Of a stretch of 7,110 nucleotides of DNA, positions 1 through 4,977 are shown in pieces. Made by a program: the position numbers and the translations under genes. Position 1 is the first letter of the stretch. Each line of letters starts with the position of its first letter. Source of the DNA: an uncultured Clostridium sp. (lineage in GTDB: Bacteria; Bacillota; Clostridia; TANB77; CAG-508); the NCBI GenBank assembly GCA_900553015.1, contig USBY01000041.1, positions 1-7,110 of the forward strand, read 5' to 3'. The notes under the pieces are model-generated. The model was not told the origin of the DNA, did no database searches, and saw nothing but the letters and a program-made list of their open reading frames with translations.

Positions 1-55
1 TCCCTAGCAGCATAATACTTAATCAAAAAGTATCCAACTTTTTGGGTTCAGTACA
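1..55 (-). mobile_element. Probable outer end of an IS3-family (IS150-like) insertion sequence, partial
   Basis: Read on the minus strand from position 55, the sequence starts TGTACTGAACCC, then AAAAAGTTGGATAC. A TG-beginning terminus of this form, with an AAAAAGTTGGA core, is typical of IS3-family elements of the IS150 group. Inside it is a perfect 8-bp inverted repeat, CAAAAAGT (24-31) and ACTTTTTG (37-44), with a 5-nt loop. No transposase is visible because the window starts here, so it could be an intact element extending left or just a remnant. The match is from memory of the family, not a database hit. The end lies 27 bp from the stop codon of the flavin reductase gene. Confidence 0.5.
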
Positions 56-82
56 TAAAACATCTGTCTTTTAATTGTATTA

Positions 83-649
83 TTATTTTTTTAATTTTAA
101 TCCGTCTTTAAAAGCTTCTCCTACTCTTTCTGTAACTTTATAATATCCATGAGTATATGGATCAAATGCAATTGCATTAACTAATTCTATATCAACATTT
201 TCTCCATTCATAACACTTTCATCTGCTGTTACATTTACTACTTTTCCTATTACCCCACAACCATATTCATCATCTTGATATTCTATAAATTCACATTCAA
301 AACAAATAGGGAATTCATTTATAATTGGTGCATCTACATTTTCAGATTTTGTTGCTGTTAATCCACTATTTTCGAATTTATTTGGAGTATTATTTCCTGA
401 GACCACTCCAAAATAATCTGCTTCTACAACATGTTTACTATCAGCAATACTTACTGTAAATGCATTTCTTTTTTTAATATTTTTAACAGTCTTATGAGTT
501 TCTGTTAAATTTAATATTACTTGATTTCTACTTAGCATAGTTCCCCAAGCTGCATTCATAACATCAATACTTCCATCATCATTATATGTTGCTATCATCA
601 ATACTGGCATTGGAAATATTGCTTCAGTTGTTTTAATGTTTTTTCTCAT
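83..649 (-). CDS. Flavin reductase family protein (flavoredoxin-like, FMN-binding split barrel)
   Basis: This 188-residue protein resembles the flavin reductase-like domain family, which bind FMN or FAD in a split beta-barrel and pass electrons from NAD(P)H or a partner protein. Family-like segments are the N-terminal strand pair with MPVLMIATYNDDG and the following NAAWG (residues 14-36), an E-T-H-K-T stretch (50-54) at the expected phosphate-binding region, an ADYFGVVSG loop (77-85), and the C-terminal H-G-Y-Y segment (168-171). Length is normal for the short, single-domain members. No signal peptide or membrane segment is seen, so it should be cytoplasmic. The ATG start has an AAGGAGG site 7 nt upstream. 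It is divergent from an HxlR-family regulator, a common arrangement in which the regulator controls the flavoenzyme. The exact substrate cannot be read from sequence. Confidence 0.85.
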   Translation of the reverse strand: MRKNIKTTEAIFPMPVLMIATYNDDGSIDVMNAAWGTMLSRNQVILNLTETHKTVKNIKKRNAFTVSIADSKHVVEADYFGVVSGNNTPNKFENSGLTATKSENVDAPIINEFPICFECEFIEYQDDEYGCGVIGKVVNVTADESVMNGENVDIELVNAIAFDPYTHGYYKVTERVGEAFKDGLKLKK

Positions 650-674
650 TTGAATTCCTCCTTATATTAAAATC

Positions 675-716
675 TTGTAAATACTTAATTTGCTAATAAT
701 TAAGAAGTATTTACAA
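675..716. promoter_or_regulatory. 12-bp inverted repeat, candidate HxlR operator
   Basis: TTGTAAATACTT (675-686) and AAGTATTTACAA (705-716) form a perfect inverted repeat with an 18-nt spacer. The spacer holds further dyad sequence, with CTTAATT (684-690) matching AATTAAG (698-704). The right arm contains the -35 hexamer of the hxlR promoter and the predicted start point of the flavin reductase transcript, so a bound regulator could block both genes. The half-site contains TACT/AGTA, like the TACT-N7-AGTA site known for the HxlR member YodB, although the spacing differs. As RNA, the repeat would also form a 5' stem on the flavin reductase mRNA. The operator role is inferred. Confidence 0.6.
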
Positions 717-738
717 TTGAATTATATGTTGATATAAT
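710..738 (+). promoter_or_regulatory. Promoter of the hxlR-type gene
   Basis: The -35 is TTTACA (710-715), followed by a 17-nt spacer and a perfect -10, TATAAT (733-738), preceded by an extended -10 TG (730-731). The predicted start point is near 745, giving a leader of about 30 nt. The -35 sits inside the right arm of the inverted repeat, which suggests autoregulation. Confidence 0.75.
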
Positions 739-749
739 CTTTTTGTAAA
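721..749 (-). promoter_or_regulatory. Promoter of the flavin reductase gene
   Basis: On the minus strand the -35 is TTTACA (749-744), then a 17-nt spacer and a perfect -10, TATAAT (726-721). Transcription would start near 714, giving a leader of about 65 nt that contains the inverted repeat. It is the mirror image of the plus-strand promoter and overlaps it almost completely. Confidence 0.7.
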
Positions 750-754
750 GTACT
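743..754. promoter_or_regulatory. Third half-site of the candidate HxlR operator
   Basis: TTGTAAAGTACT resembles the left arm of the upstream repeat, TTGTAAATACTT: both share TTGTAAA, then TACT offset by one base. It covers the -35 of the flavin reductase promoter and the predicted start point of hxlR. Part of the match is forced by the -35 hexamer, so the assignment is tentative. Confidence 0.4.
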
Positions 755-774
755 AACCTAAAGGAGAGCGTAAT

Positions 775-1110
775 ATGAAAGAATGTATAAAACCTAATAT
801 GAATTTTGAAGAAACAGGCTTTGCTTATAGTATGTCCTTAATATCTGGAAAATATAAATTACCTATTTTATATGCTTTGGCATTTTATGGTCCTTTTAGA
901 TATAATGAGCTAAAAAGATTTTTAAATCCAATTTCTTTTAAAACATTAACATCTAATTTAAAAGATTTAGAAGCTAGTAAATTAATAATAAGAAAAGAAT
1001 ATCAAGAAATTCCACCTAAAGTAGAATACTATATATCAGATAAAGGCAAATCTTTAATGCCAATTTTAGATCAATTATGCGATTGGGGCGAAAAAAATAA
1101 ACAAGCTTAG
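775..1110 (+). CDS. HxlR-family winged-helix transcriptional regulator
   Basis: This 111-residue protein has the layout of the HxlR family (small MarR-like dimeric winged-helix repressors and activators, often sensing quinones, aldehydes or redox state). Visible are the N-terminal Cys (C4), the SGKYKLPILYAL helix (24-35) in place of the usual GKW-type motif, the FRYNELKR segment (41-48), the recognition helix region ISFKTLTSNLKDLE (53-66), and the wing ending in VEYYISDKGKSL (83-94). Known redox-sensing members such as YodB and HypR use a Cys near the N-terminus; C4 and C102 are the only cysteines here. The ATG has an AAAGGAGA site with GGAG 8 nt upstream. It is divergent from the flavin reductase gene and probably regulates both that gene and itself through the repeats in the spacer. 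The inducer is unknown. Confidence 0.92.
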   Translation: MKECIKPNMNFEETGFAYSMSLISGKYKLPILYALAFYGPFRYNELKRFLNPISFKTLTSNLKDLEASKLIIRKEYQEIPPKVEYYISDKGKSLMPILDQLCDWGEKNKQA

Positions 1111-1125
1111 TTCTTGTTTATTTTT
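1093..1125. terminator. Bidirectional rho-independent terminator
   Basis: AAAAATAAACAAG (1093-1105) pairs perfectly with CTTGTTTATTTTT (1113-1125) across a 7-nt loop, and T-runs follow on either strand. It lies between the convergent hxlR and acetyltransferase genes. The hairpin overlaps the last codons and the stop of hxlR (TAG at 1108-1110) and lies 3 nt past the acetyltransferase stop. Confidence 0.8.
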
Positions 1126-1128
1126 AAT

Positions 1129-1566
1129 TTATATTTCTAAAATCATTTGAACATGAGGAATTCCATCTTCTAAAAATTCTTCTGACGTCTGCTTAAATCC
1201 AAATTTTTCATACATCTTTTTAGCATATGTTTGTGCCTCTATTTTAATTTTATTTACTTTGAGTTTTTCTTTTGCTATATTTATCCCTTCTCTTAAAATT
1301 ATATTTGCATAACCTTTACCTCTTTCAGTAGTTAATACTCTACCTATTGAAGCTTCTTCAAAAGATACTCCCGGATATAAAACTCTTAAATAAGCTTTTA
1401 TTTGGCCAGCTTCTTTCAAATAGATATGATACGCTTTTTTATCCTTTTCATCTATTTCTTGATAAGAACATTGTTGCTCTACAACAAATACTTCAACTCT
1501 TATTTTTAATAATTCATATAGTTCTTCGGTTGTCAATTCCTCAAACTTTTTTACAATTAATTCCAT
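1129..1566 (-). CDS. GNAT-family N-acetyltransferase, ElaA type
   Basis: This 145-residue protein is predicted to move an acetyl group from acetyl-CoA to an amine. The N-terminus has the ElaA-type signature: LYELLKIRVEVFVVEQ (16-31), C33, then Y35-Q-E-I-D39. The acetyl-CoA-binding motif A region is GRVLTTERGKGYANIIL (75-91), and YEKFGF (119-124) is the usual C-terminal GNAT motif. An upstream TTG (1581-1579) would add five residues, but ATG at 1566 is preferred because a GGAG lies just ahead of it and the family signature begins soon after. It is a single-gene unit convergent with hxlR and downstream of the sirtuin operon's terminator. The acceptor substrate of ElaA proteins is not established. 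Confidence 0.85.
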   Translation of the reverse strand: MELIVKKFEELTTEELYELLKIRVEVFVVEQQCSYQEIDEKDKKAYHIYLKEAGQIKAYLRVLYPGVSFEEASIGRVLTTERGKGYANIILREGINIAKEKLKVNKIKIEAQTYAKKMYEKFGFKQTSEEFLEDGIPHVQMILEI

Positions 1567-1618
1567 TGTTCTCCACTTCAATTATATCTTTCTTAATTTT
1601 ATTATTCAAATTTATTCG

Positions 1619-1647
1619 ATAATATCAAAAAAACACATAATTTTCAA
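1619..1647 (-). promoter_or_regulatory. Possible promoter of the acetyltransferase gene
   Basis: On the minus strand, TTGAAA (1647-1642) and TATTAT (1624-1619) are 17 nt apart, giving a start near 1612 and a leader of about 45 nt. The -35 lies in the loop region of the upstream terminator hairpin. A second TATAAT at 1586-1581 has only a weak -35 and would start transcription inside the ribosome site. Confidence 0.45.
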
Positions 1648-1664
1648 TAAATTATATGCTTTTT
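1627..1664 (-). terminator. Rho-independent terminator of the macrodomain-sirtuin operon
   Basis: On the minus strand, AAAAAGCATATAATTT (1664-1649) pairs with AAATTATGTGTTTTTT (1643-1628) over all 16 positions, two of them G-U, across a 5-nt loop, and runs into a tract of seven T. It begins 6 nt past the sirtuin stop codon. The stem is AT-rich but long. Confidence 0.7.
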
Positions 1665-1670
1665 ATTTGA

Positions 1671-2498
1671 TTATATAATTTCATTTAAAAGCTTACTTAT
1701 ATCATCTTCAATTAATAGGCTTCTATCTTCAATATCTAAAAATGTTCTGCAATCGTCTTTATTTATTCTCACTAATTTCCAATTAAGATTTTTATATGTC
1801 ATTTGCTCAAATGGAATTCTAATAATTCCTGGAGTATTAAATCCTACTCCTAATTCCAATAATAAAACTTTATTATTTTTTGTCGTATCTAAAAACTCTC
1901 CATATCTTTCATCTTGCTTATACCAATGCTCATCTTCTACAAAATATGCATCTTTCCTAATATTTACATCCATTGTTTCTCCGCATACTGGACATACTGG
2001 AACAAGTTCTGAAGGTATTTTACAATCGTGCGTATTTTCTAACATTTTTGCTACTAAATCTTTTGCATCATATAATTTATTGTGACATGCTATTCCGCAT
2101 TGAATATATCTGTAACTTCCTTGTGTTGCGAATATCTTGTTCTTATCAAATCCTGCTTTATAAAATTGATCATCTACATTTGTGGTTATAACAAAATAGT
2201 TTTTATTTTTTACTAAATCAAATAATTTTTTGTAAAGCTCTGTTGCTTCCATTCCAGTATTATTAACATATATGTGTTTTGCCCAATATGCCCATTTTTC
2301 CTCTTCTGTTTCGAAATCATAAAACGAAGATGTATACATATCTGTAAAATTATATTTTTTTATAAATTCTGCGAAATTGTCTGTAAATCTTTTACCAGAA
2401 TATTCAATTCCAGCTGCTGTAGAAAGACCTGCACCAGCACCAATCAAAATATATTCTGCATCATTTATTAATTTCTTAACTTCTAATATTTTGTTCAT
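1671..2498 (-). CDS. Class M sirtuin (SirTM-like), predicted protein ADP-ribosyltransferase
   Basis: This 275-residue Sir2-family protein has the NAD-binding signature GAGAGLSTAAGI (20-31) and TTNVD (105-109), a zinc ribbon built from C134/C138 and C169/C172, and a late GVGFNTPGIIR stretch (217-227). The residue that is the catalytic His in deacylase sirtuins (in a HG pair) is Gln here (ATQGSY, Q126). That change, the N107 context and the GVG-NTP motif fit the SirTM class known from Staphylococcus aureus and Streptococcus pyogenes, which ADP-ribosylate a lipoyl-carrier protein rather than deacetylate. The gene follows, and overlaps by 23 nt, a zinc-type macrodomain gene, the usual SirTM partner. 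ATG at 2498 is chosen because the Sir2 fold starts there; an upstream ATG at 2528 lacks a ribosome site. AGGAGG lies 12 nt ahead of the chosen ATG, a long spacing, so translational coupling is likely. The target protein is not encoded in the window. Confidence 0.88.
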   Translation of the reverse strand: MNKILEVKKLINDAEYILIGAGAGLSTAAGIEYSGKRFTDNFAEFIKKYNFTDMYTSSFYDFETEEEKWAYWAKHIYVNNTGMEATELYKKLFDLVKNKNYFVITTNVDDQFYKAGFDKNKIFATQGSYRYIQCGIACHNKLYDAKDLVAKMLENTHDCKIPSELVPVCPVCGETMDVNIRKDAYFVEDEHWYKQDERYGEFLDTTKNNKVLLLELGVGFNTPGIIRIPFEQMTYKNLNWKLVRINKDDCRTFLDIEDRSLLIEDDISKLLNEII

Positions 2499-3264
2499 AG
2501 ATGTTATAATCCTCCTCTTTATAAACATTAAATACGATTTTATCTACATCAGTTTCATGTTCTGTTAAAAAAGTTTCTACTGCTGATATTGCAAGCTTAC
2601 AAGCTTGTGTCTGTGGAAATCTGAATTCTCCAGTTGAAATACAAGGAAATGCAATCGTTCTTATCCCGTTTTGAATAGCTAAATTTAATGAATTAATATA
2701 GCAATTGATTAATTCTTTTTCTTCTTTTGTTGTTACACTCTCATAAATTATTGGTCCAACTGTATGAATTACATATTTTGCTGGTAAATTGTATCCTTTT
2801 GTTATAAATGCTTCCCCGGTTGGAAGGAAATAATTTTTGTTCTTCATAATTTCATTACATTCAAGCCTAAGTGAAACACCTGCATTGCTTCCAATGATAT
2901 TATCCACGCAAGAATGCATTGGAACAAAACATCCTAACCCTTGTGAATTTGCTGCATTTACAATAGCATCTATTTTTAATGTAGTTATATCTCCTTTCCA
3001 TAAGCATATTTTATCTTTGTATTTTAAATTAGAATTTTGGACTGTTTTTATTTCTGCTATATTTGTAATATTCTTTTTGCTAAGTTCTTCTTGTAAATAC
3101 TCATTTTCTATTTTTAAATATTCTTCTGAAATTGGTTTTGCATCTCTTATATTACACAAAGAACGATATATTCTTTTTTTATCTTCATAAGATAAATTAT
3201 TAATTTCTATAGATTCATTTCTTTCTTTTAATAAATAATTTATTAAATAATCTAACTTTTCCAA
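2476..3264 (-). CDS. Zinc-type macrodomain protein, predicted protein-ADP-ribose hydrolase
   Basis: This 262-residue protein has an N-terminal helical region of about 80 residues followed by a macrodomain. Macrodomain landmarks are GDIT (91-94), DAIVNAAN (99-106), HTVGP (167-171) and the phosphate loop FPCISTGEF (206-214). The segment GLGCFVPMHSCVDN (109-122), with C112, H117 and C119, then AG (128-129) and C136, is the signature of zinc-containing macrodomains. These hydrolases remove ADP-ribose from proteins and are usually encoded beside SirTM, whose mark they reverse. Length and the N-terminal extension match the S. aureus and S. pyogenes members. The start is TTG at 3264: AGGAGG lies 7 nt upstream and the next Met is residue 116, inside the domain. 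It is the first gene of a two-gene operon with the sirtuin. Confidence 0.9.
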   Translation of the reverse strand: MEKLDYLINYLLKERNESIEINNLSYEDKKRIYRSLCNIRDAKPISEEYLKIENEYLQEELSKKNITNIAEIKTVQNSNLKYKDKICLWKGDITTLKIDAIVNAANSQGLGCFVPMHSCVDNIIGSNAGVSLRLECNEIMKNKNYFLPTGEAFITKGYNLPAKYVIHTVGPIIYESVTTKEEKELINCYINSLNLAIQNGIRTIAFPCISTGEFRFPQTQACKLAISAVETFLTEHETDVDKIVFNVYKEEDYNIYEQNIRS

Positions 3265-3271
3265 GTTTCTA

Positions 3272-3277
3272 CCTCCT
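3272..3277 (-). promoter_or_regulatory. Ribosome binding site that fixes the TTG start of the macrodomain gene
   Basis: AGGAGG on the minus strand, followed by T and six more bases, precedes TTG at 3264-3262. No in-frame ATG lies near, so this site decides the start. Confidence 0.8.
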
Positions 3278-3287
3278 ATTGTTATAA

Positions 3288-3316
3288 ATTATACTGCCAT
3301 TATATTTACTTGTGAA
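3288..3316 (-). promoter_or_regulatory. Promoter of the macrodomain-sirtuin operon
   Basis: On the minus strand, -35 TTCACA (3316-3311), a 17-nt spacer and a perfect -10 TATAAT (3293-3288) predict a start near 3281 and a very short leader that still includes the AGGAGG site. A second TATAAT (3304-3299) has no matching -35. Confidence 0.7.
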
Positions 3317-3334
3317 GTACGCACTTTAATGTGC
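3310..3334. promoter_or_regulatory. Candidate operator overlapping the -35 of the macrodomain-sirtuin promoter
   Basis: TTGTGAAGTAC (3310-3320) matches TTGTAAAGTAC (743-753) of the hxlR spacer at 10 of 11 positions, and both cover the -35 of a minus-strand promoter. It runs into AAGTACGCACTT (3315-3326), an imperfect palindrome with AAGT/ACTT arms, and then GCAC-N6-GTGC (3321-3334). Such GTAC-rich dyads resemble sites ahead of genes controlled by HxlR-type regulators, but this is inferred from pattern alone. Confidence 0.4.
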
Positions 3335-3375
3335 CTTAGTTTCCCTTTGGATACTATTGCTTTTATTATTTTTAG

Positions 3376-3413
3376 TAAAAAAATAAAGTGAAGTACAACC
3401 TTTTCACTTCACT
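3376..3413 (-). terminator. Rho-independent terminator of the tag operon
   Basis: On the minus strand, AGTGAAGT (3413-3406) pairs with ACTTCACT (3394-3387) across an 11-nt loop, followed by TTATTTTTTT. It lies 18 nt past the stop of the DUF3781 gene and separates this operon from the macrodomain-sirtuin operon. Confidence 0.8.
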
Positions 3414-3431
3414 CTACTATATATATATCAT

Positions 3432-3686
3432 CTATTTACACTTTAATTTATGCGCTGTTATAATTGTATAACTATATGAATTTATTGTTATTTTAATATT
3501 ATCAATTTCGCAATACCAATTTTTGCCTTGTTTATAGATATTACAGTTTTTAGCTAAGACTTTATTTTTGCAAAAGTCTACAACATCATTATTATCCAAT
3601 TCAAGATTTTTCATAATTCTACCAATTCCCATTTCAGTAGTATGAATTTTATCTATATTATTAAGTAATATTTGTTTATCTTCCAT
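3432..3686 (-). CDS. DUF3781 family protein
   Basis: This 84-residue protein belongs to the DUF3781 family, recognised from the conserved N-terminal pattern N-N-I-D-K-I-H-T-T-E-M-G-I-x-R-I, the central D-V-V-D-F-C-K segment, GKNWYCEIDNIKITINSYSYTIITAHK near the C-terminus, and the typical small size. It is soluble and has no known function. ATG at 3686 is preferred over a TTG one codon upstream, because AAGGAGA lies 6 nt before it. The start overlaps the end of the Tag gene by 11 nt, so the two are translationally coupled. From memory, DUF3781 genes are often found beside tag, which suggests, but does not show, an accessory role in DNA base repair. Confidence 0.8.
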   Translation of the reverse strand: MEDKQILLNNIDKIHTTEMGIGRIMKNLELDNNDVVDFCKNKVLAKNCNIYKQGKNWYCEIDNIKITINSYSYTIITAHKLKCK

Positions 3687-4248
3687 CAATTATCTCCTTA
3701 TAATTTTTTTGATTATATAAAAAGCAGTCTTTATCATGCGAATTTATAATTCCTATTGCCTGCAAATATGAATAAATTATTGTTGAACCTACAAATTTCA
3801 TTCCTCTTTTTTTCAAATCTTTTGATATTTCATCAGATAAAGCATTTGTAGTTTTTCCAGTTTCATAAATTATTTTGTCTTTAGAAAAAGTTTCTAAATA
3901 ATTATAAAAAGTTCCATATTCATCTTTTATATTCTTAAAAATTTTAGCATTATTTATACTTGCCTTTATTTTTAATTTGTTTCTTATTATATCTTTATTT
4001 AATAATAGTTCATTTATCTTAGTTTCATCATACGAACAAACTTTGTCTAAGTCAAAATTATCATATGCCTTTCTAAAACTTTCTCTTTTATTTAATACAC
4101 ATTCCCAAGAAAGCCCTGCTTGAAAAGATTCTAATATTAGCATTTCAAACAAATACTTATCATCAAAATTTGGTTTACACCATTCTTCATCATGATATTT
4201 TATATACAATTCATTTTTTACATTACACCATTTACATCTAGTTTTCAT
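3676..4248 (-). CDS. tag: DNA-3-methyladenine glycosylase I
   Basis: This 190-residue enzyme excises 3-methyladenine from alkylated DNA by cutting the N-glycosidic bond, starting base excision repair. Features of the Tag family are the N-terminal RCKWC (4-8), Y-H-D-E-E-W (18-23), the active-site region LESFQAGLSW (39-48) with E40 and W48, and S-H-D-K-D-C near the C-terminus. C5, H19, H171 and C175 match the four zinc ligands of the E. coli enzyme. Length is normal and it is cytoplasmic. The ATG overlaps the stop of the preceding YjbR-like gene by one base (TAATG), and AGAGG lies 9 nt upstream. It sits in the middle of a tight three-gene unit with the YjbR-like and DUF3781 genes. Confidence 0.95.
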   Translation of the reverse strand: MKTRCKWCNVKNELYIKYHDEEWCKPNFDDKYLFEMLILESFQAGLSWECVLNKRESFRKAYDNFDLDKVCSYDETKINELLLNKDIIRNKLKIKASINNAKIFKNIKDEYGTFYNYLETFSKDKIIYETGKTTNALSDEISKDLKKRGMKFVGSTIIYSYLQAIGIINSHDKDCFLYNQKNYKEIIDGR

Positions 4249-4937
4249 TATGCTGTACCTCTTTTTGATTTCGCTAATGATAACTTGTAACTATTATCTA
4301 TTAGCTCTAATATTTTTTTCGTATTCATATCTCCATTTAATCTTATTGTAATCCAACTTTCTTTATTCATATGATATCCCGGAAATATCTTATTATTATC
4401 AATGATTTCTTTTATATTATCTTTTGAATATCTTAAATCTATAATCTCAATGATCTTATCTGATTCAAGTCCTAACTTTCTCTCTGATATTACAAGTAGT
4501 AATCCATACCATTTGTTATTTCTCTTATTTCTCCAGATGGCGTTTTCTGGAAACTTCTTCCATAGATATTCTAATTCATCATTATATTTTTCTTTTACAT
4601 ATTTAATTATTTCTTTTGCTTGTTCACTTTTAAATATATTTGGTATTGTACATTGTTCTATAATATTTTGTAATTCTTCTTCATATTCCTTCCTAAGATT
4701 ACCAACAAATTCTCCAGTACTATCTTTAATATCTACAAGAATATATTCATCTTCATTCATTAAATCAATTACTTTTGATGTCATTTTATTATTCTCTACA
4801 GTAACTTTGAGTTCGAATTCTCCATTATGTAACTTCGTTTTATATAAATATGTTCCATTCTCTTGTATAAATCCATATTTTAATAGTTTATCATAATCTA
4901 TTAGTTTATCTTTAAGTTCATTATCTAAAACTCTCAT
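4248..4937 (-). CDS. MmcQ/YjbR-like protein with extra N-terminal domain
   Basis: This 229-residue protein has a C-terminal YjbR/MmcQ domain from about residue 103 to 220, recognised by the early W-K-K-F-P (126-130), the I-W-R-N-K-R-N-N-K-W-Y-G segment (134-145), the L-R-Y pattern (168-170) and the hallmark PGYHMNKESWITI (186-198). YjbR proteins have a CyaY-like fold and are often labelled DNA-binding, but no biochemical role is firm. The first 100 residues form a second acidic alpha/beta region seen in longer clostridial members, which I cannot assign. The ATG has AAGGAG upstream with 10 nt spacing. It directly overlaps tag, and the pairing supports a link to DNA damage. The DUF3592-like gene ends 40 nt upstream with no terminator between, so all four genes may be co-transcribed. 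Confidence 0.82.
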   Translation of the reverse strand: MRVLDNELKDKLIDYDKLLKYGFIQENGTYLYKTKLHNGEFELKVTVENNKMTSKVIDLMNEDEYILVDIKDSTGEFVGNLRKEYEEELQNIIEQCTIPNIFKSEQAKEIIKYVKEKYNDELEYLWKKFPENAIWRNKRNNKWYGLLLVISERKLGLESDKIIEIIDLRYSKDNIKEIIDNNKIFPGYHMNKESWITIRLNGDMNTKKILELIDNSYKLSLAKSKRGTA

Positions 4938-4977
4938 AAATAGATTTCTCCTTCTTTATATTAGATACATTAATATT

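Noticed and set aside
1347..1622. Open frame on the plus strand, 91 codons, looking like a membrane protein
   Set aside because: Antisense to the acetyltransferase; the hydrophobic runs come from the AT-rich complement.
1973..2568. Three short plus-strand open frames
   Set aside because: All lie opposite the sirtuin gene, which has clear family motifs, and none has a ribosome site.
2837..3190. Open frame on the plus strand, 117 codons
   Set aside because: Antisense to the macrodomain gene, with low-complexity hydrophobic content and no recognisable family.
1671..3264. Toxin-antitoxin system of the DarT/DarG type, because a macrodomain gene is paired with a NAD-using enzyme
   Set aside because: The partner is a sirtuin with Sir2 motifs, not a DarT-type ADP-ribosyltransferase, and the macrodomain has the zinc-type signature.
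3388..3396. GTGAAGTAC repeated from 3312-3320 as a third regulator site
   Set aside because: This copy is part of the stem of the tag operon terminator, which explains its sequence.
3265..3431. Possible small gene in the 167-bp gap before the macrodomain operon
   Set aside because: Only a short frame without a good start is present; the gap is fully explained by a promoter, a dyad and the tag operon terminator.
4402..4896. Long open frame on the plus strand, 164 codons
   Set aside because: It is antisense to the YjbR-like gene, is rich in Ser, Phe, Ile and Leu as expected from reading an AT-rich gene backwards, and has no ribosome site.
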